Both the position numbers and the translations under genes were made by a program. DNA of 64,000 bases. Source: Pseudomonadota bacterium. GTDB taxonomy: Bacteria; Pseudomonadota; Alphaproteobacteria; Dongiales; Dongiaceae. The notes under the pieces are model-generated. The model made no database searches. It was not told where the DNA came from and saw only the letters and a list, made by a program, of their open reading frames with translations. Positions 33,181 through 41,893 of this stretch are shown piece by piece. Position 1 is the first letter of the stretch, and each line of letters starts with the position of its first letter. The stretch covers positions 1,488,001-1,552,000 of the forward strand of contig JACPDN010000006.1 of NCBI GenBank assembly GCA_016183985.1, in the 5' to 3' direction.

Positions 33181-33840
33181 TCAATCGCGATCCGGTGCGC
33201 CCAGCGGATAGAGATGCCGGAACGGTCGCGCTTCGTCGACGGCGCGGGCAAAGCTCGGCCGGGCGAGGAGCTTCTGGCGATAGGCTTTCAGCGTGGGGAA
33301 GCGGTCACCGATTTCCTGCACCCAGTCGGCGTAGAAGAGAGAAGGTGCCGCGGCGCAATCGGCCAAAGTGAACTCGCCGCCCGCCGCCCAGGCACGGCCT
33401 TTCAGCCTCTCTTCGAGCCAGGCATAGGACTTCTCGATCAAGGCGCGTGCCTCGGTCTCGCCATAGACGTCGCGGCTTTCGGCCGGTCGGATGGCATTGA
33501 AGACGATCTTCTGCATCGGCGTCATGACATAGCAGTCGAAGACGCGGTCGAGGAAACGCACCTCCAATGCCGTCTTGGCATCCGCCGGGACGAGCCGTGT
33601 CTTTCCACCGTGATGAAGGTCGAGATGTTCGATGATGACGGTCGATTCCATGACGCTGGTGTCGTTGTCGCGCAGCAAGGGCATGCGCTGGATCGGCCAA
33701 AGCCTGGCGAATTCGGCACCGGTCTCAGTGTCGTCGAAGGAGAGCTGGCGATAGGTGAAGGGCGTGCCGGTTTCATAAAGAGCGGTCAGCACCTTCTGGC
33801 AATAGGAGGAAAGCGGGTGGGCGAAGAGCGACAGGGCCAT
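33181..33840 (-). CDS. Glutathione S-transferase family protein
   Basis: A 219-residue GST. The N-domain shows LFAHPLSSYCQKVLTALYE (Ser-Ser-Tyr-Cys near the active site), PIQRMPLLRDNDTSVMESTV with the cis-Pro and the glutathione-binding ES pair, and the C-domain has GGEFTLADCAAAPSLFYADW. The substrate is unknown. Two AAAC.AGTTT palindromes lie directly upstream and suggest dedicated regulation. Confidence 0.88.
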   Translation of the reverse strand: MALSLFAHPLSSYCQKVLTALYETGTPFTYRQLSFDDTETGAEFARLWPIQRMPLLRDNDTSVMESTVIIEHLDLHHGGKTRLVPADAKTALEVRFLDRVFDCYVMTPMQKIVFNAIRPAESRDVYGETEARALIEKSYAWLEERLKGRAWAAGGEFTLADCAAAPSLFYADWVQEIGDRFPTLKAYRQKLLARPSFARAVDEARPFRHLYPLGAPDRD

Positions 33841-33853
33841 TTTTAGCTCCCAT

Positions 33854-33880
33854 AAACTAGTTTTATTTTGAAACCAGTTT
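33854..33880. promoter_or_regulatory. Two AAAC(T/C)AGTTT palindromes upstream of GST gene
   Basis: AAACTAGTTT (33854-33863) is a perfect palindrome, and AAACCAGTTT (33871-33880) is the same with one change. They start 17 bp apart, 13 bp before the GST start, in an AT-rich promoter region. Likely operators of an unknown (MarR, HxlR or TetR-like) repressor. Confidence 0.55.
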
Positions 33881-33936
33881 TAATTTGCACACACATATGC
33901 GGGATGGCAAGGGGAAATATGCCCGCCCCAGAACGG

Positions 33937-33982
33937 ACAGGCCGGCCGACGCACAGGCCGGCCGACGCACAGGCCGGCCGAT
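33937..33982. repeat. 16-bp tandem repeat
   Basis: Nearly three copies of the unit ACAGGCCGGCCGACGC. It lies between the GST gene and the uracil-DNA glycosylase relic. No hairpin-plus-T terminator is formed, and no coding role is apparent. Confidence 0.85.
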
Positions 33983-34004
33983 TTCTTTTTTTAAGGGGGA
34001 ACGT

Positions 34005-34353
34005 CCCTGGACGCACAAAACTCCCACCAGCCTTGCCGCGACGGGGTCTATCTCACCAAGCCGGTGAAGCATTGCCGTTGGCGGCTGATGAAGGAATTGG
34101 AGATCATCAAGCCGCATCTCATCATGGCGCTGGGCGGCATGGCGGCAGCGGCCTTGGCCGCGCCGTGTCGGAGACGCGCGAACACGTCGTCACCGCGTTT
34201 GAAGATTGGCCCGGCTATGGGACGATGTATCCTTCCTATCTGCTGCGCATTCCCGATACGAGAGCCAAGGCCGAGGCCCATCGCGCGCTCGTGGCCGATA
34301 TCAAACGAATCAGCAAACTGGCTGCTACTTGGCGCGCTTACTACAGTTTTTAG
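34005..34353 (+). pseudogene. Uracil-DNA glycosylase family (family 4/UdgX-like) relic, frameshifted
   Basis: Two frames together spell the C-terminal half of a family-4 type uracil-DNA glycosylase. The first frame gives YLTKPVKHCRWRLMKELEII followed by KPHLIMALGGMAAAALA. The other frame continues GRAVSETREHV and then TMYPSYLLRIPDTRAKAEAH, RALVADIKRI. In intact enzymes the join reads ALLGRAV..TR and the H-P-S motif is followed by LLR. The frame breaks near 34157. The segment between KHCRW and LMKELE is shorter than usual, the N-terminal Fe-S and catalytic part is missing, and HPS is YPS. A clear dead remnant. Confidence 0.72.
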
Positions 34354-34423
34354 ACTTTCTTGCCGGCATCATCGGAGCTAGCCAAGATCATCTTGGGAAC
34401 GCGCTCTTCGATGAGGATCAGGT

Positions 34424-35860
34424 ATGGACACCGGTATTTCACCTTCAATCGCCATGGACGACACCGCCTTGGCGCGCTTGCTGCAGCAGGCGGCAGCACA
34501 TGCGATCCGCTACCGCAGCAATGTTGCCGACGGTCTGCAGCGACCCAGCCGCAATTTCACGGAGATGCTGGCAACCTTCGAGGCACCCTTGCCCGAGACC
34601 GGCGCCGAAGGCGAGGCGATCATCGATCGCCTGGTAGAGGATGCGGAGCCGGGCCTTCATGCCATGACCGGCCCGCGCTTCTTCGGCTGGGTCATCGGCG
34701 CCTCGCATCCGGTGGGCGTTGCCGCCGACTGGCTGGCAAGCGCCTGGGGCCAGAACGCTGCCAACCATGTGGCAGCGCCGGCTGCTGCCGCCGTCGAAGC
34801 CGTGGCGGCCGACTGGCTGCTCGACATTCTCGACCTGCCGCGCAGCGCCTCCGTCGGTCTCGTCACCGGCGCCACGATCGCCAATTTCGTCGGCCTCGCC
34901 GCCGCGCGCCATGAAGTGTTGCGCCGCGTCGGCTGGGATGTCGAGGCGGAAGGGCTTTTCGGCGCACCGCCGATCACGGTGCTGATCGGTGACGATGCCC
35001 ATACCACGGTCTTTTCGGCGTTGCAGTTCTTGGGGCTAGGCCATGGCCGCGTCACGCGCATCAAGACCGATGCATTGGGGCGCATGCTGTTGCCGGATTT
35101 TCGTGCCGCCATCGACAAGGTGGATGGCCCCGCCATCGTCGTGATGCAGGCGGGACAGATCAATACCGGCGCCTTCGACCCTTTCGCCGAGATCATCCCC
35201 CTCGCCCATGCCAAAGGTGCCTGGGTCCATGTCGACGGCGCCTTCGGCCTGTGGGCGCGCGCGGAGCCGGGCTTGAAAGCGCAGACCGCCGGCATCGAGC
35301 TTGCCGATTCCTGGGCGACGGACGGGCATAAATGGCTGCAGACACCATATGAATGCGGCTATGCCATCGTGCGGCACGCTGACGCGCATCGCCGCGCCAT
35401 GACCATCGCCGCGAGCTATCTGCCAGCGACGCAGGAGGGCGAACGCGACCCCAGCCATTACGTGCCGGAATTGTCGCGCCGCGCCCGCGGCTTTGCCACT
35501 TATGCCATCCTGCGGCATCTCGGCCGGGCGGGTGTTGCGGCGATGGTCGCGCGCCATTGCCGGGTCGCCCGGCTCATCGCCGCGCGCGTCGCGACCGAGC
35601 CCGGCATCGCGGTGCTCCATGAGGTGACGCTCAATCAGATGCTGTTGCGCTTCGGTGGCGAGGGCGCGCCGGCCGATGACCTCACCCGCCGCACCATCGC
35701 ACGCCTGCAAGCCGATGGTGTCTGCTTTGCCGGCGGTGCCGCCTGGCGTGATATGCAGGTGATGCGCCTTTCCGTCATCTCCTGGTACACGACGGAAGCA
35801 GAAGCCGAGATCGCGGCCGATGCCATCGTCGCCGCCTGGCGTGCGGTGCAGAAGGGCTAG
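34424..35860 (+). CDS. PLP-dependent group II decarboxylase family protein
   Basis: A 478-residue fold-type I PLP enzyme. The PLP Asp and preceding His are in WVHVDGAFGLWARAEP, and the Schiff-base Lys is in SWATDGHKWLQTPYECG (near 304). The N-terminal GPRFFGWVIGASHPVGVAADW resembles pyridoxal-dependent decarboxylases related to aromatic amino acid, glutamate or tyrosine decarboxylases. The substrate is unknown. Start ATG 34424 or 34454 (MDDTALARL). It stands alone between the glycosylase relic and a convergent TetR gene. Confidence 0.88.
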   Translation: MDTGISPSIAMDDTALARLLQQAAAHAIRYRSNVADGLQRPSRNFTEMLATFEAPLPETGAEGEAIIDRLVEDAEPGLHAMTGPRFFGWVIGASHPVGVAADWLASAWGQNAANHVAAPAAAAVEAVAADWLLDILDLPRSASVGLVTGATIANFVGLAAARHEVLRRVGWDVEAEGLFGAPPITVLIGDDAHTTVFSALQFLGLGHGRVTRIKTDALGRMLLPDFRAAIDKVDGPAIVVMQAGQINTGAFDPFAEIIPLAHAKGAWVHVDGAFGLWARAEPGLKAQTAGIELADSWATDGHKWLQTPYECGYAIVRHADAHRRAMTIAASYLPATQEGERDPSHYVPELSRRARGFATYAILRHLGRAGVAAMVARHCRVARLIAARVATEPGIAVLHEVTLNQMLLRFGGEGAPADDLTRRTIARLQADGVCFAGGAAWRDMQVMRLSVISWYTTEAEAEIAADAIVAAWRAVQKG

Positions 35861-35869
35861 ACGGTCGGC

Positions 35870-36526
35870 CTAAACAGTCAGGCCCTTTTCGATCATCGCG
35901 AGGAGGCGCGGTGCGATCATCGCCGCGATGTCGCGCGAATGCCCGCGCATCGGCCCATCGATGAGCAGCATGGCAAGGCCATGAACGGCGGACCAGGCGA
36001 GAAATTCGGCGCCTGGCCGCCCAGCCGCGGGAAGGAGGCCCGCTGCCACCATGCGATCGAGTTCCCGGCCGAGGAGCTGGAAGGGATTGGTGCGGCCGAT
36101 GGTCGAGCGGGCGAGATCGGCCTCGCTCAAATTGTCGTCGCAAGGCGCAAAGGCGGTGCGGAAAAGCCCCGGCTCCGCCAGCGCGAAATCGATATAGGCG
36201 GCTCCCACGGCTTCGAGCCCGGCCCGCGCCCGCGCGGCAGCCCCGAGCTTGGGCGAGAGCGTGGCGAGGCGCGCCTCAATGGCATCGGCAAGGGCCGCAA
36301 GCGCACCGGAGCGGATGGCGAGAAGCCAGGCCTCGCGGCTTTCGAAATGGCGATAGGCGGCATTGGGCACGACACCCACGCGCCGCGTCGCCTCGCGCAG
36401 GACGACGGCATCCGGGCCGCCTTCGCGGGCAAGGTCGAGCCCGGCCGCGAGCAAGGCACGGGCAAGGTCGCCATGGCGGTAGCTGCTGCGCGGCTTGGGC
36501 TTCTTCGGCGCGGTTTTGGTCGGCAT
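35870..36526 (-). CDS. TetR/AcrR-family regulator
   Basis: A 218-residue TetR regulator. The helix-turn-helix is YRHGDLARALLAAGLDLARE, then VVLREATRRVGVVPNAAYRH and FESREAWLLAI. The C-terminal part matches the TetR_C WHG-type domain (FLAWSAVHGLAMLLIDGPM). It is divergent from the SRPBCC gene at 36649; two TGGAC.GCGTCCA-type sites lie between, so it probably represses that gene and itself. Confidence 0.9.
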   Translation of the reverse strand: MPTKTAPKKPKPRSSYRHGDLARALLAAGLDLAREGGPDAVVLREATRRVGVVPNAAYRHFESREAWLLAIRSGALAALADAIEARLATLSPKLGAAARARAGLEAVGAAYIDFALAEPGLFRTAFAPCDDNLSEADLARSTIGRTNPFQLLGRELDRMVAAGLLPAAGRPGAEFLAWSAVHGLAMLLIDGPMRGHSRDIAAMIAPRLLAMIEKGLTV

Positions 36527-36577
36527 GCGGTTCGATCACGTCCATGGCCCCTGAGCGGGCGGGTTCAATCTAGCATG

Positions 36578-36623
36578 TGGACAGCGTCCATTTCTTGTGT
36601 TATCGAATTGTGTACACCGTCCA
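36578..36623. promoter_or_regulatory. Two TetR-type operators
   Basis: TGGACAGCGTCCA (36578-36590) is a 5-3-5 inverted repeat, and TGTACACCGTCCA (36611-36623) is the same pattern with one mismatch. They start 33 bp apart between the divergent TetR and SRPBCC genes. Confidence 0.65.
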
Positions 36624-36648
36624 CAATAGCTGACAGGCAGGAGCCGCC

Positions 36649-37191
36649 ATGCTGAAATTCTTCGCCATCGCCGTTGGCATCGCCGTCGTCCTGATCGGCG
36701 GCCTCGTTGTCTATGCATCGACCAAGCCGGGCGAGATCCGCGTGCAGCGGCAGGCCTTTATCAAGGCGCCGGCAGAGCGGATTTTCCCGCTCATCAATGA
36801 TTTCCGGGCCTGGCAATCCTGGTCGCCTTATGAAGCGAAAGATCCGGCGATGAAACGCGAGCTCAGCGGGCCGGCGAGCGGCAAGGGCGCTGCCTATGCC
36901 TGGGTGGGCAATAAGGACGTAGGCGAGGGACGGATGGAGATCTTGGAGGCGACAGCGCCCTCGCGCGTTCTCATCGACCTCACCTTCCTGAAGCCGATGA
37001 CCAATCGCGGCACGGCGGAATTCACCCTGGCGCCGGGTGGCGAGGGCACCGACGTAACCTGGACCATGGTCATGCCGGCGCCGCTCATTTCCAAAGTGAT
37101 GTCGGTCTTCTTCGATCTCGATGAGATGATCGGCAAGGATTTCGCAGCCGGCCTTGCCAATCTCAAAGCAAGGGTCGAAGCCGGCGCTTAA
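36649..37191 (+). CDS. SRPBCC-family protein with N-terminal membrane anchor
   Basis: A 180-residue protein. A hydrophobic helix (residues 3-24, KFFAIAVGIAVVLIGGLVVY) precedes a Bet v1-like polyketide cyclase domain: IRVQRQAFIKAPAERIFPLI, FRAWQSWSPYEAKDPAMKRE, and the C-terminal helix MIGKDFAAGLANLKA. It could bind a lipophilic ligand at the membrane; the exact role is unknown. An AGGCAGGAG ribosome-binding site precedes the ATG. Its end overlaps the convergent NmrA gene by 4 bp. Confidence 0.87.
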   Translation: MLKFFAIAVGIAVVLIGGLVVYASTKPGEIRVQRQAFIKAPAERIFPLINDFRAWQSWSPYEAKDPAMKRELSGPASGKGAAYAWVGNKDVGEGRMEILEATAPSRVLIDLTFLKPMTNRGTAEFTLAPGGEGTDVTWTMVMPAPLISKVMSVFFDLDEMIGKDFAAGLANLKARVEAGA

Positions 37192-38075
37192 TGCGCCGCC
37201 GCCTTCGCCGCGGCGAGATGCCTGGTTGAGGCGAGGTATTCGCCAAGCGTCAGGGCCTTCCTGCCGGTGAGATGCTCGACATCGTGCGTCACGATATCGA
37301 GCTGGCCCTTGGCGCGCACCGCTTCGATGGCGCCGATGGCATCCACCACGAAGTCCGGCAGGCCGGCGGCTTTCAGCCCGCCATTATATTGATCCTGGGT
37401 CACGATAACGGCCTCCACCTTCTTGCCGAAGGCATCGCCGATCGCTTTGGCAACATCAGCGGGCGTCAGTGCCACAGGGCCGGTCACGTGATAAAGGAAG
37501 CCGTCATGGCCCTTGGCGGCAAGGAGTGCCGCGGCCGCCGCAGCCACGTCGCTGCGCGCGACCTTGCCCTCGGCAGTTCCAGCCGTCGCCGGATAGGCAC
37601 CGGCCGACAGGGCGTAGGCGATGCTGCCCATCCACAGATTGTCGTAATACATGCCCATGCGCAGGATGGTCCAGGCAAGGCCCGAGGCGTAGATCGCTTG
37701 CTCGGTTTCGAGATGAGAGGTGAAGAGATCCTGTCCGCGATGGGTGCCGGCGGTCGAGATATAGATGACATGCTTCACGCCTGCTGCCTTGGCGGCGTTC
37801 ACGGCATTGCGGTGCTGCGGCGCGCGGATGCCGGGGCGCAGATCCGAGGCCGGAATGATGAGCAGACGCTCGATACCCTGGAGCGCCGTCGCAAGTTCCG
37901 CCGGCTTGTCGAAATCGCCGGCCTTCACCGCGACGCCCTTGGCGGCATAAGACGCAAGTTTCGCCGGATCGCGGGTCAGCGCCACGATCTCCTTAGCGGG
38001 AACGCCGCCGGCCAGCAGATTGTCCAGCACCTGGCCGCCCAATTGCCCGCCCGCACCCGTGACGCCGATAGTCAT
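37188..38075 (-). CDS. NmrA/QorB-like NAD(P)H-binding oxidoreductase
   Basis: A 295-residue atypical short-chain dehydrogenase. The Rossmann motif is GVTGAGGQLGGQVLDNLLAG (GxxGxxG near 5-11), with HVIYISTAGTHRG in the middle and DVAAAAAALLAAKGHDGFLY downstream, as in QorB-type NAD(P)H:quinone oxidoreductases. The Tyr-Lys catalytic pair of classical SDRs is absent. It is probably involved in quinone or redox stress. Divergent from a TetR gene, with a striking inverted repeat in the gap. Confidence 0.88.
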   Translation of the reverse strand: MTIGVTGAGGQLGGQVLDNLLAGGVPAKEIVALTRDPAKLASYAAKGVAVKAGDFDKPAELATALQGIERLLIIPASDLRPGIRAPQHRNAVNAAKAAGVKHVIYISTAGTHRGQDLFTSHLETEQAIYASGLAWTILRMGMYYDNLWMGSIAYALSAGAYPATAGTAEGKVARSDVAAAAAALLAAKGHDGFLYHVTGPVALTPADVAKAIGDAFGKKVEAVIVTQDQYNGGLKAAGLPDFVVDAIGAIEAVRAKGQLDIVTHDVEHLTGRKALTLGEYLASTRHLAAAKAAAH

Positions 38076-38134
38076 CCTGTCTCTCCAAAATTGGGCGCGG
38101 AAAAAGGCTTCGCCTTGCCGCGCATCCAGTGTAT

Positions 38135-38174
38135 GTTACCGGTCGGTAACGTTGCCATGTTACCGACCGGTAAC
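38135..38174. promoter_or_regulatory. 16-bp inverted repeat operator between NmrA and TetR genes
   Basis: GTTACCGGTCGGTAAC (38135-38150) and its exact reverse complement GTTACCGACCGGTAAC (38159-38174), separated by 8 bp. Each half is itself nearly palindromic, so two TetR dimers could bind side by side. It lies 60 bp from the NmrA start and 21 bp from the TetR start. Confidence 0.8.
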
Positions 38175-38194
38175 ATCCCGTCAAGTGACATTTC

Positions 38195-38821
38195 ATGAGC
38201 CCGAGAAAAACGCGCGCACCCGCAACCAGGATCGATGCCGCCGAGGCGAAAGCGGAACTGCCGCCACGTGCCCGCATCCTCAAATCGGCGCATGAGCTGT
38301 TCTATGGCCAGGGCATCCGCGGGGTCGGGGTCGACGCCGTGGCGGCAGCGGCCGATACCAATAAGATGACGCTCTATCGCCACTTCACGTCGAAGGACGA
38401 ATTGGTGGCGGCGTATTTGCGTGAGGTGGCGGCCGGGATCGAGGCGAGCTGGGAGCGCATCGGCCGGCTCCACCCGGATGATCCAAAGGGCCACATCATC
38501 GCCTGGCTGAAAGACATGGGCCGCCAGATGGAACGCCCGGAGAGCCGCGGCTGCCCCATCACCAATGCCGCCATCGAGCTTCCCGATGAGACGCATCCCG
38601 GGCGCCAGGTGATCGAGGCGCATAAGCGCGGCATGCGCCGCCGCTTTGCCGAGAATGCCCGGAAAGCCGGCTTGAAGCGGGCCGAGATGATTGGCGAACA
38701 GCTGCTGCTGCTGCTCGACGGCGCCGGCGTCTCGCTGCAGACCATCGGCCATGAAAGCCGCCCCATCGCCACCCTGATCCGCCACGCCGAATGGCTGCTG
38801 GAGATGGACGAGGGGAAGTAG
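38195..38821 (+). CDS. TetR/AcrR-family regulator
   Basis: A 208-residue TetR regulator. The DNA-binding domain reads ARILKSAHELFYGQGIRGVG, VDAVAAAADTNKMTLYRHFT, SKDELVAAYL; the ligand domain contains the Cys-Pro segment RGCPITNAAIELPDETHPGR, which is typical of the subgroup linked to oxidoreductases. It is divergent from the NmrA-type gene and is the obvious ligand of the inverted repeat at 38135-38174. Confidence 0.9.
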   Translation: MSPRKTRAPATRIDAAEAKAELPPRARILKSAHELFYGQGIRGVGVDAVAAAADTNKMTLYRHFTSKDELVAAYLREVAAGIEASWERIGRLHPDDPKGHIIAWLKDMGRQMERPESRGCPITNAAIELPDETHPGRQVIEAHKRGMRRRFAENARKAGLKRAEMIGEQLLLLLDGAGVSLQTIGHESRPIATLIRHAEWLLEMDEGK

Positions 38822-38986
38822 AGAGCGGGAGCCATCAATCCCGCCCTCACCCTAGCCGTGCGCGACAATACAGAGACCATCGATACTCAATACTCGCGCC
38901 ATTTCCGGCCGTCTCTGCGCCGCCTCGCTCAACACGTCTCCGCGTTTCCTTTGCCAGTGCCGCCGCCGCTGGGTAGATTGAGCGCC

Positions 38987-40075
38987 ATGAAAATCGCCGT
39001 CTATACCATCGCCCTCAATGAGGCACAGTTTGTCGAGCGCTGGGCCGAAGCCGCGGCACCGGCGGATTATCGCCTTGTGGCCGATACCGGCTCCACCGAC
39101 GACACGGTGGAGAGGTTGCGCTCGGCCGGTGTCGAGGTTCGCAGCATCGCCATCAAGCCCTGGCGCTTCGACCATGCGCGCAATGCCGCGCTGGCGTTGC
39201 TGCCGGCGGATATCGACATCTGCATTTCGGTCGACATGGACGAAGTGCTGCAGCCGGGCTGGCGCGACGCGCTGATCGAGGCTTGGGTTCCCGGCACCAC
39301 GCGCCTGCGCAACCCGCTGGAGATCGATATCGGCGCGGACGGCGCGGCGCGGCGCTATTTTCATACCAGCCGCATCCATCAGCGTTTCGGGTATCAGTGG
39401 AAATACCCGATTCACGAGGTTCTGGCGGCGGCACCGGGAACGACGGAGAAGACCGTCCTTTCCGAGCGCCTGCGCATCCGCCACCTGCCCGACGATGAGA
39501 AATCACGCGGCCAATATCTGCCGATGCTGGCCACGGCGGCGGCAGAGGATCCCAATGACGACCGGCTGGCGCATTACTATGGCCGCGAGTTGATGTTTCG
39601 GGGCGAGTATGAAGCGGCAATCGCCGAATTGCGCCGTCATCTCAGCCTGCCGCGCGCGATCTGGAAGGCCGAGAGATCGGCATCGATGCGCTTCATCGGC
39701 CGCTGCCAGAAATCATTGGGGCGCAAAAGTGAGGCACGCAGCGCCTATCTGCAGGCCTGTGCCGAAATGCCGGACGCCCGTGAACCTTGGCACGACCTTG
39801 CCAAATTCTGCATGGATGAGCGGGACTGGACGGGCGGCATCTGGGCGGTGACGCGCGCATTGGCCATCACCGTCGTACCCACCGACCACACCCGCGATGC
39901 CAAGGCCTGGGGTATCGGTCCCTACGACATCGGCAGCATCTGCGCCTATTACAACCGCCAGCCGGACCTCGCGCGCGAATGGCTGACGAAGGCGCTGGAG
40001 ATGGAGCCGGAAAACCCGCGCCTCATCAAGAACGGCGGCTGGATCCTGCCGCAGACGCAGCCGGGCGAAGCGTAA
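38987..40075 (+). CDS. Family 2 glycosyltransferase with TPR-like C-terminal region
   Basis: A 362-residue protein. The GT2 core is MKIAVYTIALNEAQFVERWA, then LVADTGSTDDTVERL and ICISVDMDEVLQPGW, where the DxD-like DMDE binds the nucleotide-sugar metal. Residues 200-350 are helical and TPR-like (HYYGRELMFRGEYEAAIAEL, YLQACAEMPDAREPWHDLAK, ALEMEPENPRLIK), as in glycosyltransferases that act on proteins or large acceptors. ATG 38987 starts the fold; upstream open frame lacks domain character. It lies 30 bp from the end of the convergent GlcNAc-transferase/dioxygenase gene. Confidence 0.85.
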   Translation: MKIAVYTIALNEAQFVERWAEAAAPADYRLVADTGSTDDTVERLRSAGVEVRSIAIKPWRFDHARNAALALLPADIDICISVDMDEVLQPGWRDALIEAWVPGTTRLRNPLEIDIGADGAARRYFHTSRIHQRFGYQWKYPIHEVLAAAPGTTEKTVLSERLRIRHLPDDEKSRGQYLPMLATAAAEDPNDDRLAHYYGRELMFRGEYEAAIAELRRHLSLPRAIWKAERSASMRFIGRCQKSLGRKSEARSAYLQACAEMPDAREPWHDLAKFCMDERDWTGGIWAVTRALAITVVPTDHTRDAKAWGIGPYDIGSICAYYNRQPDLAREWLTKALEMEPENPRLIKNGGWILPQTQPGEA

Positions 40076-40105
40076 GGCGCACCCCTTCCCGGCAGCGCCT
40101 AGACG

Positions 40106-41893
40106 TCACCATTTAGGCGGCTTGGCGTGGAAGAAACCAGATAGCGCCATGCGCACATGGTCGCCGGCATGTTCGTTCACATGCGTCACCATATGCAGGC
40201 AATCGGGATTGATGAAGACCATGCGGTTGCGCTTGGGCAGCACGACCTGGCCCAGGCCCGGCGTGTAGACATGCGGGTTCTCGCGCTCGCGGTCGAGCCA
40301 GACATTGGCAAAGCTCGCCGTGTTCTGGCCATGGACCTTGATCTCCTCGTTACCGAGCTGTGTCGCCGGATCGAGCACGATGAGCAAGCCGCCCCAATGG
40401 ATGTCCCAATAGGGCGACAGGAAGAAGGTATAGGCGCCGGAATAGATCTGCCGTCCATCCTTATGCAGCGACAGGCCGGTATGGGCCGGATAGATGAAGG
40501 AACTGATCGAAAAGGCCTGCCAGTCCCGCCCCTGCTCGCCCACCATATGTGCGACCTGCGGCGCGAAGCCGCTGACGCCATCGGCGAAAAGATCGAAACC
40601 GGTACCGGAAGGATAGACCCAGCGCGGCTTCTTCTCAGCTTCGCCCGCCGGCTGGTGGTACCAGAAAACGCTGAGGTCGCTGCGCATCGGGAAGCCGTCA
40701 TGGGGTCGCCAGGAGCGACTGATCTTCTCGCCGGTATTGATGTGCTTGTGATCGGCATAGATCACCGAACGATAGAGTTCGGCAAGGACGTCTTCGGGGA
40801 GGAAGTCGTCATAGACTTCGAACTGCTCGGTGACGAGAACCTTGCGCGGCTGGTGCTTTTGGGGGGCCTGCTCGTTCATTTTCTTCAACTGCTTCAGGTT
40901 GAGAACATTCTTGGACGGCACCGTGACGCTTGGCGACGCTGGCGGTAGCAAAGGGCAGGGCCTGCCCTCACGCGCTGCCGGCGACAATCGGCGCGCAGCG
41001 AAGTCGATCCCGGCATAGGCCTGGTATTGCGCGAGGCTGCGTGCCTTGCCAAGGCCATAGGCTTCGATCTCGTGCAATGCCTGCCCATCGCTTGTCGGCT
41101 CAATCCCCAGGAGATGCCGCAGACGCCGGTTGGAACCGAGTTTCAGCTTGTACCAGTCCTTATCGTCGTCCCAATGCGAGCGACGGCCCTGCCGGTTCCA
41201 GTCATGCCAGATCAAATGCTCGACCGGTGAGAACATGTCCCAACCAGACGTCCAATAGCGTGTCGCCATCGAGATGTCATCGCCATCGAAATAGTGATGG
41301 GGGTCGATCGGCACCTCGCGCACGGCGGCCGCCGGCGAAAAGATGAAGTTCGAAGCGACGAAAGCGGTCGGCAATGGATCGCCACCCCGTTCCTGCGGCG
41401 TCAAAATCCGGCTGCCCATGATCGGAAAGGCGTTGTCCGCAAAATCCTTGACCGTGATGCCAAGCGGCCCGGCCTCCGGAATGCTGCGCGGTGGCACAAA
41501 GCCCTGGGGGAAGGTTGTCAAGATCGGCTTGTCGCTGGGGCAACGCGCGAGCCAGCCCAGCATGCGCTCGTCCCAATTGTCGACGAAGCGGTGATGGGCA
41601 TCGATCTGCAGGACATAATCCTCGTCGCCCAATAATTTCTGCGCTTCGCGGCGCGCAAAGCCTACGCCCCGCGCCGCCCGCGCATCATATTCGACGACGC
41701 GCACCTGGTCGGGGCGGGTCACAAGCTGGAAGCAATCGCGGTCTTCTACCGCATCGAACTGCCAGCAGATGCCGACGAAGATCCGCCCGGGATGAGCGGC
41801 ACGGGCAAAGAGATCCTGAACCGTATATTGGCAATCCAGATCGCGATAGCTGGCAATCTGGACGAAGATTCTGGGCTGTCCTGCCGCGCTCAT
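40106..41893 (-). CDS. Fusion of Skp1-type GlcNAc-transferase and 2OG-Fe(II) dioxygenase
   Basis: A 595-residue two-domain protein. Residues 1-300 match the GlcNAc-transferase family of eukaryotic Skp1 glycosylation (GT60): IFVQIASYRD, the DxH motif LQIDAHHRF (D98, H100) and YFDGDDISMATRYWTSGWDM with FSP. After a linker (302-350), residues 355-590 form a prolyl-hydroxylase-like 2OG oxygenase: LHKDGR (His477, Asp479), GAYTFFLSPYWDIHWGGLL, a distal His in DCLHMVTH and Arg in HVRMALSGFFH. One protein could thus hydroxylate a proline and add GlcNAc to it. The next genes on the strand encode Pro/Thr-rich and collagen-like exported proteins. No signal peptide: modification before export. Confidence 0.85.
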   Translation of the reverse strand: MSAAGQPRIFVQIASYRDLDCQYTVQDLFARAAHPGRIFVGICWQFDAVEDRDCFQLVTRPDQVRVVEYDARAARGVGFARREAQKLLGDEDYVLQIDAHHRFVDNWDERMLGWLARCPSDKPILTTFPQGFVPPRSIPEAGPLGITVKDFADNAFPIMGSRILTPQERGGDPLPTAFVASNFIFSPAAAVREVPIDPHHYFDGDDISMATRYWTSGWDMFSPVEHLIWHDWNRQGRRSHWDDDKDWYKLKLGSNRRLRHLLGIEPTSDGQALHEIEAYGLGKARSLAQYQAYAGIDFAARRLSPAAREGRPCPLLPPASPSVTVPSKNVLNLKQLKKMNEQAPQKHQPRKVLVTEQFEVYDDFLPEDVLAELYRSVIYADHKHINTGEKISRSWRPHDGFPMRSDLSVFWYHQPAGEAEKKPRWVYPSGTGFDLFADGVSGFAPQVAHMVGEQGRDWQAFSISSFIYPAHTGLSLHKDGRQIYSGAYTFFLSPYWDIHWGGLLIVLDPATQLGNEEIKVHGQNTASFANVWLDRERENPHVYTPGLGQVVLPKRNRMVFINPDCLHMVTHVNEHAGDHVRMALSGFFHAKPPKW

